Origin: Pirellulales bacterium
GTDB taxonomy: Bacteria; Planctomycetota; Planctomycetia; Pirellulales; Thermoguttaceae
Direction of reading: 5' to 3'
Assembly (NCBI GenBank): GCA_020846145.1
Contig: JADLEL010000155.1
Span: 1-45,333, forward strand
DNA length: 45,333 nt
This document shows, in pieces, positions 8,012 through 16,548 of this stretch (position 1 is the first letter of the stretch; the number at the start of each line of letters is the position of its first letter). Both the position numbers and the translations under genes were made by a program. Below the pieces are notes generated by a model. The model was not told the origin of the DNA and searched no databases. It saw only the letters and a program-made list of their open reading frames with translations.

Positions 8012-8548
8012 ATGCGCCGCCAAATCGGTCAATCGATTATCGAACTTCACCAAGGCGATATTACGCTCGAATCCGTCGATGCGATCGTCAACGCGGCGAA
8101 CAGCCATTTGCTGGGCGGGGGCGGCGTGGATGGCGCGATCCACCGCCGCGGCGGGCCGAGCATCATGGCCGAGACCGATGAAAAACATCCCGAAGGCTGT
8201 CCCACCGGATCGGCGGTGATTTCCACGGCGGGCGACCTTCAGGCGAAACACGTAATCCACGCCGTCGGGCCGCGGTGGCAGGGCGGAAATCGCGGCGAGG
8301 CCGAATTGCTCGCCGGCGCCTATCGCCGTTCGCTGGAATTGGCCGTGGAGTACGATTGCCGCAGCATCTCCTTTCCCGCGATCAGCACCGGAGTTTACGG
8401 CTACCCGATGGATTCGGCCGCTTGGATCGCGCTCGCCACGGCCCTCGATTTCGTTCGCAAGCACGGCCGGCCCGAGTTGATTCGTTTCGTCCTCTTCAGC
8501 GACGGGGCTTTTGAAGCGTTCTCGGCCGCGATGGAACAATTGACTTGA
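8012..8548 (+). CDS. Macrodomain protein, O-acetyl-ADP-ribose deacetylase type
   Basis: 178 residues, a single macro domain of the MacroD/YmdB class. [34 protein letters not shown] holds the Asn/Asp and glycine loop that bind ADP-ribose; [20 protein letters not shown] is the second phosphate loop. It removes acetyl from O-acetyl-ADP-ribose or ADP-ribose from acidic residues. The start is set by AGGAGA at 8001-8006, six bases before ATG 8012; an in-frame ATG at 7970 lacks a ribosome-binding site. Stand-alone gene; cytosolic. Confidence 0.93.
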   Translation: MRRQIGQSIIELHQGDITLESVDAIVNAANSHLLGGGGVDGAIHRRGGPSIMAETDEKHPEGCPTGSAVISTAGDLQAKHVIHAVGPRWQGGNRGEAELLAGAYRRSLELAVEYDCRSISFPAISTGVYGYPMDSAAWIALATALDFVRKHGRPELIRFVLFSDGAFEAFSAAMEQLT

Positions 8549-8658
8549 CCGCTACCGGGCGCCTCGCCTCCCGGCAAACGCTTCCAAGTGCAACGAATAC
8601 TTGGTATAAATGCCCGCGTGATTGAAAATCCTTCACTCCAAAAAGAGAGGTCCGTACC

Positions 8659-11600
8659 ATGAAACGAACATTGATATCCGCGATTGATTTTCTGGCGATT
8701 TTCATCGCATTCCATGCCGGCTCGGTGCTCGGCGGCGAAGACGCGAAAGCGGTCGCCAAGCAGCAGCCCGACGGCACGGTCCGGCTCATCGCCCGGGAAA
8801 CGACCATCCACGGCAATACGGCTTACGTGCGGTTCCTAAATTACACGGGCAACAACGATATTTGCACCTGGACGAACGCGGAAGATTGGGTCTCGTGGCA
8901 ATTCGCCTTGGATCGGCCCGGCGAATACGTCGTGGAAATGCGCTACTCCTGTGCGGACGGTTCTGCGGGGAGCACGTTCGAAGTTGCCGTCGGCGGCGCG
9001 AAACTCGTCGGCAAAATCGCCGAGGCCACCGGCTCTTGGGAGCGGTTCCGCTTGCTCAAGGTCGGAACGGTCAAGCTGGAAAAAACGGGCCTGCAAACGC
9101 TCTCCGTCAAGCCCCTCTCGAAGCCGGGCTTCGCGGTGATGAACCTGTGCCGGGTGCGCTTGGTGCCCGCCGAGAAATACCAAGCGCTGGCCGCGGCCGA
9201 AAAGGCCAATCCGCTCATGGACCTCGACCGGCCGGTGATGGTAACTCCCAACTTCCACCCGGCCAGTTGCGGTTGGCTCACCGATTTCTCCACGGAGCGG
9301 AATTACTGCGGCTATTCCTACCTGCAGCACCTCGATCGCGTGCGCGACGATCCGACCTACGCCTTCGCGATTTCGGAGGTCAATAACATGATGGCGATTC
9401 TGGCCTTCGAGCCGGAACGATTCGAAGAATTGAAGCGGCGGGTGCGCGAAGGCCGCGTCGAACTCTGCAACGCCTTCTTTCTCGAACCGACGATCAGCCT
9501 TTCCGGCGGCGAAGCATTGGTGAAAAGCGGCATCGAAGGCTTGCGCTGGCAGCAGCAGGTCGTCGGCGCGCGGCCGCGGCTGGCGTGGATGATCGACGTG
9601 TGCGGCGTCCACGAACAGATGGGCCAAATTGTCACCGGGCTGGGTTTGGACGCGCTCATGTATCGCCGTTACAATCCGACCAACAGCATCCTGCATTGGC
9701 AGCAGTCGCCCGACGGCTCGCGGATTCTCGCCTTGGCGGGCGACAGCTACGCCGATTTCAGTCCCGTATTTTCCACGGAAACGCCTTTGAAGCCCGAACA
9801 ACTCGCAGCGCTGGCCAACAATGCAAGCGGCAAGGCCGAAAGCACCCCCGGCAATCTGCCGGTCCACGTGCTCGGCGGTTGGGGAGATTATTCGCTCCCG
9901 CCGCGCTATCAAGGCTACCCCCGCGAATTAGTCGAGAAGTGGAATGCAATGGCGCCCAAGGCGCCGATCAGTTTCTGCGGACCGAGCAAGTACCTCGACG
10001 CGATACTGCCGAAGGTCAAATCGGGCGAAGTGCGACTTCCCACGAGCAACCACGGCACCGAATACGGTTGGACGTCGTTTTGGAGCGAATGCCCGCGCGT
10101 GAAAAGCTACTATCGTCAAGCGGAGCACGAGTTGCAGGCGGCCGAAGCGGTATCGGCCATCGCCAGCTTGGAGTCGCCGTTTAAGTATCCGGTAGCCCCG
10201 CTTTATCACTCCTGGCTGATGATGCTGTTGAACATGGACCGCAACACGCTGTGGGGCGCGGCCGGCGGCATGGTCTTCGAGCATCCCACCTCTTGGGATG
10301 CGCTCGACCGCTTCAACAAAGTGCAAGAAATCGCCGGCGCGAGCAGCCAAAAGGCCCTGAAATCTTTGCTGGGCGAAGGATCGGCCGTCGGGCTTTTCAA
10401 TCCGATGAACGATAAACGCACCGCGCCATTCCTTGCCAGACTGCCCGAGGGCACGACGCTGGCCGGGGCAAATTGCCAAGCCGAGGCCAACGGATATGTG
10501 CTCTGCCGGCTCGAGATGCCGCCGTTTTCCGCCGCCGGCGTAGCGACCGTCTCCCCGCCGCCGCAGCCGCCGCAACCGCTCTCCGCTTCGGCAACGATCG
10601 AGACCGCGTACTATTCGGCAAAGCTCGATCCGGCAAACGGCGCCTTGACGAGCTTGAAACTCAAGCCTTTCGGCCGCGAGATGCTCGCCGGGCCGGTGTT
10701 GATCGTCGCCGAACGAGGCCACGATTATCACGATACGCCCGAGCGGGCCAACCGCCAGCGGCTTGGCGATTCCCAGCAAGGCAAATGGGACGTGCAGGTT
10801 GCATACGGTCCGGTGGCGACCGTGGCGAAATCGCGCGGGGCGTTTTATGGCGGCGGCGAAATGCGCCAGACCATTCGCTTCTACGTCAACGATCCGCGAA
10901 TCGATTTCGAGGTCGTTACCGAAAACATCCCCACGCAAACCGTGGTCGTCGCCGAGTTCCCCTTGGCCGGCGAGATCCAACAGTCGCGGCGCGGCATCCC
11001 TTATGGATTTTCACATGGATCACTGGGCGCGTCCGACCCGGAGATGCCCGGATTGGTTAAGGGAATCATGCCCGCCATCCGCTGGTCCGATTACTCAACG
11101 GCGGAAGGCGAAGGCGTGGCAATTCTCGACCGCGGGTTGCCCGGCCGCGAACTGGTGGGCAAAACCTCCGTGCTGTTTCTGATGAACGCCCACGATATTT
11201 ATATGGGCTATCGCAATCCGTGGCTCAGCGGCAAACCGCGGCAGAAGTTCCAATTCGCGCTCTACGCCCACAACGGCGATTGGGATACGGCCAAAGTTCC
11301 CGAGCGGGCGTGGGAGTATAATTGTCCGCCGGTGATCGTGCCGGGCGTGAAGCAAGCGGAAGCGAAAGCGTTCGTGCAGACTTCAAACAACGTCCTCGTC
11401 GAAGCCCTGCGGCGCGAAGGCGATTTTATCGAGATGCGGCTGGTCGAATGCAAAGGCCGCGCTGGGACGGCTAAAGTCACGCTCGGCTTGCCGCACGAAA
11501 AAGCCTTTATGACCGACTTGAACGGCGATCGCGCGCAACCGCTTGCAGGCGGTCCGAGCTATGAATTTCCGGTCCGCGCGCAGCAGATCGTTACGCTGCG

Positions 11601-11739
11601 CTTCAAAACGGCCCAGCCGGTGGATAAGATCGAACCGCTATTGAAGTGGGACGAACTGGTTCCAGCGGCGAAACTCCCCATGCTGCAAAAGAAGCTGCCC
11701 GACGTCAAAGGCCATCCGCCGTTGGGCAAGGAAGGGTAG
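8659..11739 (+). CDS. Secreted GH38-like alpha-mannosidase family protein
   Basis: 1026 residues. A Sec signal peptide (MKRTLISAIDFLAIFIAFHAGSVLGG type, about 1-25) is followed by a beta-sandwich, probably carbohydrate-binding (about 40-170), then a GH38-like catalytic barrel from about 190. WMIDVCGVHEQMGQI contains the likely nucleophile Asp313 (compare W-x-x-D-x-F/C-G of GH38). The C-terminal half (about 650-1000) is the mannosidase beta-sandwich. The usual zinc motif HxDxxW at the start of the barrel reads HPASCGWL: His and Trp are kept, the Asp is not obvious. An AGAGAGG box lies about 8 bases before the ATG. Periplasmic glycan degradation is inferred; a terminator follows at 11769. Confidence 0.75.
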   Translation: MKRTLISAIDFLAIFIAFHAGSVLGGEDAKAVAKQQPDGTVRLIARETTIHGNTAYVRFLNYTGNNDICTWTNAEDWVSWQFALDRPGEYVVEMRYSCADGSAGSTFEVAVGGAKLVGKIAEATGSWERFRLLKVGTVKLEKTGLQTLSVKPLSKPGFAVMNLCRVRLVPAEKYQALAAAEKANPLMDLDRPVMVTPNFHPASCGWLTDFSTERNYCGYSYLQHLDRVRDDPTYAFAISEVNNMMAILAFEPERFEELKRRVREGRVELCNAFFLEPTISLSGGEALVKSGIEGLRWQQQVVGARPRLAWMIDVCGVHEQMGQIVTGLGLDALMYRRYNPTNSILHWQQSPDGSRILALAGDSYADFSPVFSTETPLKPEQLAALANNASGKAESTPGNLPVHVLGGWGDYSLPPRYQGYPRELVEKWNAMAPKAPISFCGPSKYLDAILPKVKSGEVRLPTSNHGTEYGWTSFWSECPRVKSYYRQAEHELQAAEAVSAIASLESPFKYPVAPLYHSWLMMLLNMDRNTLWGAAGGMVFEHPTSWDALDRFNKVQEIAGASSQKALKSLLGEGSAVGLFNPMNDKRTAPFLARLPEGTTLAGANCQAEANGYVLCRLEMPPFSAAGVATVSPPPQPPQPLSASATIETAYYSAKLDPANGALTSLKLKPFGREMLAGPVLIVAERGHDYHDTPERANRQRLGDSQQGKWDVQVAYGPVATVAKSRGAFYGGGEMRQTIRFYVNDPRIDFEVVTENIPTQTVVVAEFPLAGEIQQSRRGIPYGFSHGSLGASDPEMPGLVKGIMPAIRWSDYSTAEGEGVAILDRGLPGRELVGKTSVLFLMNAHDIYMGYRNPWLSGKPRQKFQFALYAHNGDWDTAKVPERAWEYNCPPVIVPGVKQAEAKAFVQTSNNVLVEALRREGDFIEMRLVECKGRAGTAKVTLGLPHEKAFMTDLNGDRAQPLAGGPSYEFPVRAQQIVTLRFKTAQPVDKIEPLLKWDELVPAAKLPMLQKKLPDVKGHPPLGKEG

Positions 11740-11768
11740 AAATATACCGTTCATTGAAACGCAATTTA

Positions 11769-11800
11769 GCCCCCCGTGAACACACGGGGGGCATTTTTGT
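11769..11800 (+). terminator. Rho-independent-type terminator after the GH38 gene
   Basis: Ten-base-pair stem GCCCCCCGTG/CACGGGGGGC with a four-base loop, followed by ATTTTTGTT. Close relatives (TTTAGCCCCC...GGGGGC) at 17878-17902 and 32784-32808 lack the T tract, so the hairpin may belong to a repeat family used here as a terminator. The rest of 11801-12042 shows no gene. Confidence 0.8.
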
Positions 11801-12042
11801 TGATAAACGGGAAGGGCTATTATCGACAGCTCAACGATCATTTCCCAAAATGCCAAGCAAATAATGCAGTAGAAAAGAAAATAATGGTTCATCGCTCCAA
11901 CTGCGGAAATAGCGGCACAGAAACCGACTATTGGGATTAAATCGAATATCGTATAATAATGTTTCGTTCGATCCATTGAAAATGGGAACGAGCGATTACC
12001 TCTCTAGCCGACGTTCCATCATCCCCTTTAGCGAGCAACTCC

Positions 12043-13302
12043 ATGTCCTTTCGAGACAACCGCACTACCCGCCGTCGTTTTCTGACTCAATCGGGCGCGT
12101 TCGCCGCCACGGCATTCGCACTGCCGTATCTGGTGCCCGGCTCGGCCTTCGGCGCGAACGAGAAAATCCATACCGGGCACATCGGCGTGGGCCGGCAGGG
12201 GACGAGCAATTTGAAAGTGTTTTTGCCCCATGCGATCGCCGTGTGCGATGTCGATCAAAAACACGCCGCGGCCGCCCAAAAAACCGTCGCCGCGAAAAAC
12301 GGCAAGTGCGAGGTGTTCGGCGATTATCGCAAACTGCTGGAGATGCCGGGCATCGACGCCGTGGTGGTTTCCACCCCGGAACATTGGCACGCCTTGCCCG
12401 CCATCGCCGCGTGCGAGGCGAAAAAAGACGTCTATTGCGAAAAGCCGCTCACGCTGTTCGTGGCCGAAGGCCGGAAGATGGTCGAGGCCGCCCGGCGGAA
12501 CAAGTGCATCGTGCAAACCGGTTCGCAGCAGCGGTCCGACGATCGCTTCCGCCTGGCGTGCGAACTGGTCCGTTCGGGCCGCTTGGGGAAAATCGAGAAG
12601 GTCGAGGTCGGCATTCCCGAACCGAACGATCCCGGCGCTTTAGGCCCCGATACCGATCCGCCCCCGGAATTGGATTACGATTTCTGGATCGGCCCGGCGC
12701 GCTACCGGCCGTACAACGAAAAGCGGGTGCATTACAATTTCCGCTTCTGGTGGGATTTCGCCGGCGGGCAAGTAACCAACTGGGGCGCCCATCATCTCGA
12801 TATCACGCAGTGGGCGCTCGACGCCGATAATTCCGGCCCGCTGGCCGTCGAAGGCGTGGGAAAGCATTGCGAACGCTACGAGGTGCTCTCCTGGTGCAAG
12901 CTGACCTTCGATTACCCCAACGGCGTGAAGGTCTATTGCGGCCAGGATTACAAGGGCGGAGTAACATTCTATGGCGAAAAGGGAAAGATTTTTGTCGATC
13001 GCCGCAAGATTACCAGCGAACCGGGCGAAATCGTCGAGCACCCGTTGGGCGAATCGGACGTGCATCTCTATGTGAGCAAGGACCACGCGGCGAACTTCCT
13101 CGACTGCATCAAAACCCGCAAACTGCCGATTTGCGACGTGGAAATCGGCCATCGCTCGGTTACGGTTTGCCATTTGGGCAACATCGCCGGCCGCTTGAAC
13201 CGCAAATTCCACTGGGACGCCGCAAAAGAGCAAATCCCCGACGACGCGGAAGCCAACGCCATGCTCTCCCGCCCGTATCGCGCGCCGTGGAAGCTGGCGT
13301 AG
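12043..13302 (+). CDS. Tat-exported Gfo/Idh/MocA family oxidoreductase
   Basis: 419 residues. Twin-arginine signal TRRRFLTQSGAFAATAFALP (about 9-28) predicts folded export. The Rossmann start is IGVGRQGTSN (degenerate GxGxxG), followed by VVVSTPEHWHALPAIAA and the family hallmark CEKPLTLFV (Lys of EKP). The C-terminal alpha/beta domain has WWDFAGGQVTNWGAHHLDITQWAL with the catalytic-type His. Such proteins are strongly expanded in planctomycetes; substrates are usually sugars or glycosides, but the specific one cannot be read from sequence. It follows the secreted GH38-like gene in the same direction, separated by a terminator, so functional linkage in glycan breakdown is an inference. Confidence 0.9.
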   Translation: MSFRDNRTTRRRFLTQSGAFAATAFALPYLVPGSAFGANEKIHTGHIGVGRQGTSNLKVFLPHAIAVCDVDQKHAAAAQKTVAAKNGKCEVFGDYRKLLEMPGIDAVVVSTPEHWHALPAIAACEAKKDVYCEKPLTLFVAEGRKMVEAARRNKCIVQTGSQQRSDDRFRLACELVRSGRLGKIEKVEVGIPEPNDPGALGPDTDPPPELDYDFWIGPARYRPYNEKRVHYNFRFWWDFAGGQVTNWGAHHLDITQWALDADNSGPLAVEGVGKHCERYEVLSWCKLTFDYPNGVKVYCGQDYKGGVTFYGEKGKIFVDRRKITSEPGEIVEHPLGESDVHLYVSKDHAANFLDCIKTRKLPICDVEIGHRSVTVCHLGNIAGRLNRKFHWDAAKEQIPDDAEANAMLSRPYRAPWKLA

Positions 13303-13307
13303 GACAG

Positions 13308-13352
13308 GTTTCCAACCTGTTTCCTCGTTCCCAAGCAGGAGCGTGGGAACGA
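13308..13352. repeat. Paired palindromes GACAGGTTTCCAACCTGT / GTTCCCAAGCAGGAGCGTGGG
   Basis: Two short hairpin repeats after the oxidoreductase gene. The same pair, in reverse order and orientation, occupies 33917-33980, and part of it (CTCAGGCTCCTGCTTGGGAA) is at 1851-1870. Interspersed genomic repeats of unknown function. Confidence 0.7.
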
Positions 13353-13404
13353 GAAAAAAACAATATTCTCCAAACACTTGGCCCCCGCCGCGCATTGTAT
13401 TTAT

Positions 13405-13541
13405 GTAACCGTTCACGCCCCGGTCGGGGATTGGTCCATTTTTCGGCGTGAAAACGTGTTTTGCGGACAAACGGTAAGCCGAAAACATGGACCTGTCCCC
13501 TTCCCGCGGCGCGAGGGGGACAGTCCCCTGTGAACGCTTAC
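13405..13541 (-). mobile_element. IS66-type MITE, copy 2 (137 bp, complete, with 8-bp target duplication)
   Basis: Terminal inverted repeats GTAACCGTTCAC (13405-13416) and GTGAACGCTTAC (13530-13541) with one mismatch. The element is flanked by a perfect 8-bp direct repeat GTATTTAT (13397-13404 and 13542-13549). Inverted relative to copies 1 and 3, and 68 bp shorter than copy 3 because it lacks the segment between two ACTGTCCC motifs. No coding capacity. It sits just upstream of the ECF sigma gene, whose open frame runs back into it. Confidence 0.92.
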
Positions 13542-13624
13542 GTATTTATAATGAACCGCAATGCGGATGGTTGGCGAACGGCTCGCCGGGCAAGCGAAGG
13601 CACCTCTCTACGGATCGCAACGCC

Positions 13625-14152
13625 GTGCAAACAACGGAAACGGAGCATCTGGGGGCGGCGTGGGAGGAAATCCGGCCGGAGTTGTCGCGATTGGTCCGGG
13701 CGCTGGGAATCGGTTCGGCAAGCGCCGACGACATTCTCCAAGAGGTGTTTTTGACGGCGCGGGAGAAATGCCCGGCCGCCTTGTCCCCGGACGATTTACG
13801 GCGCTGGATGATTCGCGTCACGGTGAACCGCTGCCGGCTCGAACACCGGCGGAGCGGCCGCTGGCGCAGGGCCTTCGAAAAACTGTCGCATTTTTTCGAC
13901 CGGCGGCAAATCCCCTCGGCGGCCGAATCGCTCGACCGCGACGAAGCCCGCCGGCTCGTGCGGCAATCGCTCGAATTGCTTCCCGCCGAGACGCGAACGC
14001 TGCTGGTGCTGCGGTATTTCGCGGAGCTGAATTCGACGGAAATCGGCAAGATTTTCGACCTGCCCGAGGCGACGGTTCGCGGCCGTTTGAGCGCGGCGCG
14101 GCATAAGCTGGCGGAAACGCTCCGTCGAAAGGGATATCGCCCCGATGAATGA
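13625..14152 (+). CDS. ECF-type RNA polymerase sigma factor
   Basis: About 175 residues from GTG 13625. Region 2 with SADDILQEVFLTARE (core-binding/-10 helix) and region 4 with LLPAETRTLLVLRYFAELNSTEIGKIFDLPEATVRGRLSAARHKL (helix-turn-helix for the -35 element). The frame is open back to ATG 13487, but those 46 codons translate the MITE and flank and give no family match. The gene overlaps the anti-sigma gene by 8 bp, so the two are translationally coupled; the partner is expected to hold this sigma factor at the membrane. Confidence 0.9.
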   Translation: MQTTETEHLGAAWEEIRPELSRLVRALGIGSASADDILQEVFLTAREKCPAALSPDDLRRWMIRVTVNRCRLEHRRSGRWRRAFEKLSHFFDRRQIPSAAESLDRDEARRLVRQSLELLPAETRTLLVLRYFAELNSTEIGKIFDLPEATVRGRLSAARHKLAETLRRKGYRPDE

Positions 14153-14756
14153 ATCCTGCAAAACAATTCGACCGCGGTTGGTGGACTATGGCGACGGCGC
14201 GCTGCCGGCCGAACAATCCGCCTCGATAGCCGCCCATCTGGCCGATTGCGCCGACTGCCGCGCGGAACTCCGGTTGCTTGTCGAGTCTTTGTCGTTTGCC
14301 AAGGAACTGTGGCAAGAAGCGGCCTCCCCTCGCCCGACCAACGACCACGCTTCGCGCGGTGCCCGGTCGGTGCCCGGAGAGGGGCCGGGGGTGAGGGCCA
14401 ATCAATTCAAAAAGCTCCCCGCTCGCCAAAAAGCGTTAGCAGTCGGTTTAGCCCTTTGTGCAACGATAGCCGTCGTGGCAATCGGGCTGAGCTTATTTTC
14501 CCCCGGAAAGCCGCCATCGACCGTCAAGAAAACGAATCCTTCGCCCCCGCCCAAGGTCGAAGTCGTTCGCAGCGATCCGCAAGAGATCGACGTCATGGAA
14601 TACATTGCCCGCGAAGGCCGCGCCGCGCGCTTGGCGGCGTCGATGCAAATGCTCGCCGCCGAACCGAGTTTGAAGGAATACAAAGACAGCGCCGAGCGCT
14701 ACCTCCGCGAAAACTACGCCGATACGACCGCGGTCAAAATGCTCGGGCAACAATAA
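14145..14756 (+). CDS. Zinc-finger anti-sigma factor, membrane anchored
   Basis: 203 residues. The N-terminal ZAS/zf-HC2 domain has Cys5, His31, Cys35 and Cys38 (HLADCADC), followed by a linker, one membrane helix (about 105-125, LAVGLALCATIAVVAIGLSL) and a Pro-rich plus helical C-terminal part outside. It overlaps the sigma gene by 8 bp and should sequester that sigma factor. Oddity: residues 61-85 (SPRPT...[11 protein letters not shown]) come from a 75-bp palindromic repeat inserted without loss of frame between the zinc domain and the membrane helix, extending the cytoplasmic linker. Confidence 0.88.
   Translation: MNESCKTIRPRLVDYGDGALPAEQSASIAAHLADCADCRAELRLLVESLSFAKELWQEAASPRPTNDHASRGARSVPGEGPGVRANQFKKLPARQKALAVGLALCATIAVVAIGLSLFSPGKPPSTVKKTNPSPPPKVEVVRSDPQEIDVMEYIAREGRAARLAASMQMLAAEPSLKEYKDSAERYLRENYADTTAVKMLGQQ
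14325..14399. repeat. 75-bp intragenic palindromic repeat in the anti-sigma gene
   Basis: Starts TCCCCTCGCCCGACC and ends GAGAGGGGCCGGGGGTGAGGGCC in the same frame and orientation as the clpB copy (4574-4630), with an extra 18 bp in the loop. 25 codons exactly. Confidence 0.85.
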
Positions 14757-14768
14757 CGCGCACCCATA

Positions 14769-14966
14769 AGTCCCGAAGGGACGTCAGTCATTAGCCTGGA
14801 GTGCAAACCCCTGGAAAAGAAGAATTATCGAATTCGTTAGCCCTGAAAGGGCGGCAGTAGCTTGATTTTGGGCGCTACTGCCGCCCCTTCGGGGCTTGGG
14901 ATTGCTGCTCCTTTCTCATCCAGGGGCTAACGCCCCTGGCTAATGACTAACGTCCCTTCGGGACTG
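14769..14966. repeat. 198-bp nested palindromic element
   Basis: Outer arms 14769-14796 and 14939-14966 are complementary over 28 bp with one mismatch (AGTCCCGAAGGGACGT is itself a small palindrome). Inner arms carry AGGGCGGCAGTAG / CTACTGCCGCCC. It fills most of the gap between the anti-sigma gene and the next gene; no coding sequence seen. Confidence 0.88.
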
Positions 14967-15027
14967 CGCAACATTATCCTATCAAAGCCCAAGAGTATTC
15001 AAAACCCTTAATCGTGGAGCCGAAATC

Positions 15028-16398
15028 ATGAGCATCCGAAAAATCATCCTATACCAAGGCATTGTTTTTATCGCTACGGCGATTCAGGCCGCAGGTCAAC
15101 CTGCCGAACCGCAAACGAAAGGCCCCGGCGGGCCTGAACTCGCCCTAATTGCCGATGCGGCGAAGCAAACCGAGCCGATCATCCCCAAACGGGAGTTGAA
15201 ATTCGACGTTTCCGAAGAGGAAGAATCGCTCCCCCTGCTAAACGTCCAGGAAGGAATGCTCGACCAACGCTACGTGGCCACGTTCCGATTCAAACTGGTC
15301 GAGAAAGAAGTGCCCACCACTCCCTTTTATTCCCGCCGTGGTGTCGCTCTTATCGGCGGTACTAGAGGCGGCTTTCCTGGGGGTACTAGGGGCGGCGGAC
15401 CGGATGGTGATCGCAGCGGCCGAAGAATGATTACTTTAGGCGTGGCTCGTACAGAATTCGATATATTTCCAGGCATGAATAACCGGGGAGTGTTCAGTCG
15501 TATTAACCTAGCAGATCAATTAAAACAATTTCGTATCGTTTCTGATAGATTTTCTCATCTCCAAGTATACTTAATGAATCGCCAAAATCGCTATTATCGA
15601 TTCGATGCGTTAATATCCATGTTACCAGCGGATTTTCGCAAGGAATATCAATCGGCAAAAGAAATCGATGCTAAATTTCTGCAAATCAATCCGCTTTTCA
15701 AAGTGCAGACCATTCGCGACAAGGATTACGAATTTGTGCAGGTTGGATTGCTCGCTCCCACCGTTGAAGAAGCCAAACAGTTGACTGACGGGTGGTTGGC
15801 TTATTACGATTGGGCGCTTTGTTACTCGGCACAACTCGAGTGCTTAAGAATGAAAAAGTTTTGCGCCCAACGGCTTAACGACATTAAAGAATCACTCGAA
15901 AAGGCGACATCCGAGTTGAGCAGCCTGGAAAAAGAGAAAGACAAGTTCAACGAGTTCGAGGATATGAAGCCGGAATCGCTCGCGGCCCTAATAACCCAGC
16001 GGCGGATGCTTTCGATCGATTTGGTGGGCATCAACGCGCGTATCGAAGCCTGTAACCAAATGCTTGCCGACAAAAACGCCACAATTTCTCGCAAAGACCA
16101 AGTGGAAACGGCCAAAGCCACCGCCGAAATCGAACTCCTCGGCCTGGAGGCCAAGCAAAAGGAAATCAACCGGATCATTCAAGGGTCTCAAGATCGAGCG
16201 AAGTATTTTGCTAAAATCAGCAGTCTAAACGCCCGGGAGCGAGAATCCCAAACGGAAATTTCTGATATGGAAAATGCGATCCAGGAAATCGCCATCTACC
16301 AACTCGGCTACCAGCCGCTGCCGGTCGAGGACGGCAAAGTAACGATCCGCCGCATCAAGTGGACCAGCCCGCCGAAGGAAGATGAGCCGAAGAAATAG
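15028..16398 (+). CDS. Hypothetical secreted coiled-coil protein
   Basis: 456 residues; no family recognised. An N-terminal Sec-type signal (MSIRKIILYQGIVFIATAIQAAG) predicts export. Residues about 95-130 form a Gly/Arg-rich stretch (IGGTRGGFPGGTRGGG) from short tandem repeats. From about 270 to 430 the sequence is heptad-rich coiled coil (ESLEKATSELSSLEKEKDKF, later AKATAEIELLGLEAKQKEIN). No transmembrane helix after the signal. Downstream of the sigma/anti-sigma pair in the same direction but 271 bp away across a palindromic element, so it may or may not be in that regulon. The stretch 15430-15720 is visibly more AT-rich than its surroundings. Confidence 0.7.
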   Translation: MSIRKIILYQGIVFIATAIQAAGQPAEPQTKGPGGPELALIADAAKQTEPIIPKRELKFDVSEEEESLPLLNVQEGMLDQRYVATFRFKLVEKEVPTTPFYSRRGVALIGGTRGGFPGGTRGGGPDGDRSGRRMITLGVARTEFDIFPGMNNRGVFSRINLADQLKQFRIVSDRFSHLQVYLMNRQNRYYRFDALISMLPADFRKEYQSAKEIDAKFLQINPLFKVQTIRDKDYEFVQVGLLAPTVEEAKQLTDGWLAYYDWALCYSAQLECLRMKKFCAQRLNDIKESLEKATSELSSLEKEKDKFNEFEDMKPESLAALITQRRMLSIDLVGINARIEACNQMLADKNATISRKDQVETAKATAEIELLGLEAKQKEINRIIQGSQDRAKYFAKISSLNARERESQTEISDMENAIQEIAIYQLGYQPLPVEDGKVTIRRIKWTSPPKEDEPKK

Positions 16399-16548
16399 GC
16401 GGGCAGGGCGATGAAAGAATTGGGCAGGCCGAAGGCCGGCCGGTTCGCCCAGCCCAGGGCATCGCCCTGGGGAACGGATTGTTTTAGAAAAAATATCGGC
16501 CCAACGGGCCAACAGTTCTCCGCGGAATTGTTGGCCCGTTCGGGTGCG

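Noticed and set aside
13405-13541. REP sequence mobilised by the RAYT at 2027-2710
   Set aside because: Perfect 8-bp target duplications and GTAA ends indicate an IS66-type DDE transposase; HUH enzymes do not make target duplications.
13487-13624. Longer N-terminus for the ECF sigma factor starting at ATG 13487
   Set aside because: These codons translate the MITE and its flank and do not resemble sigma region 1 or 2.
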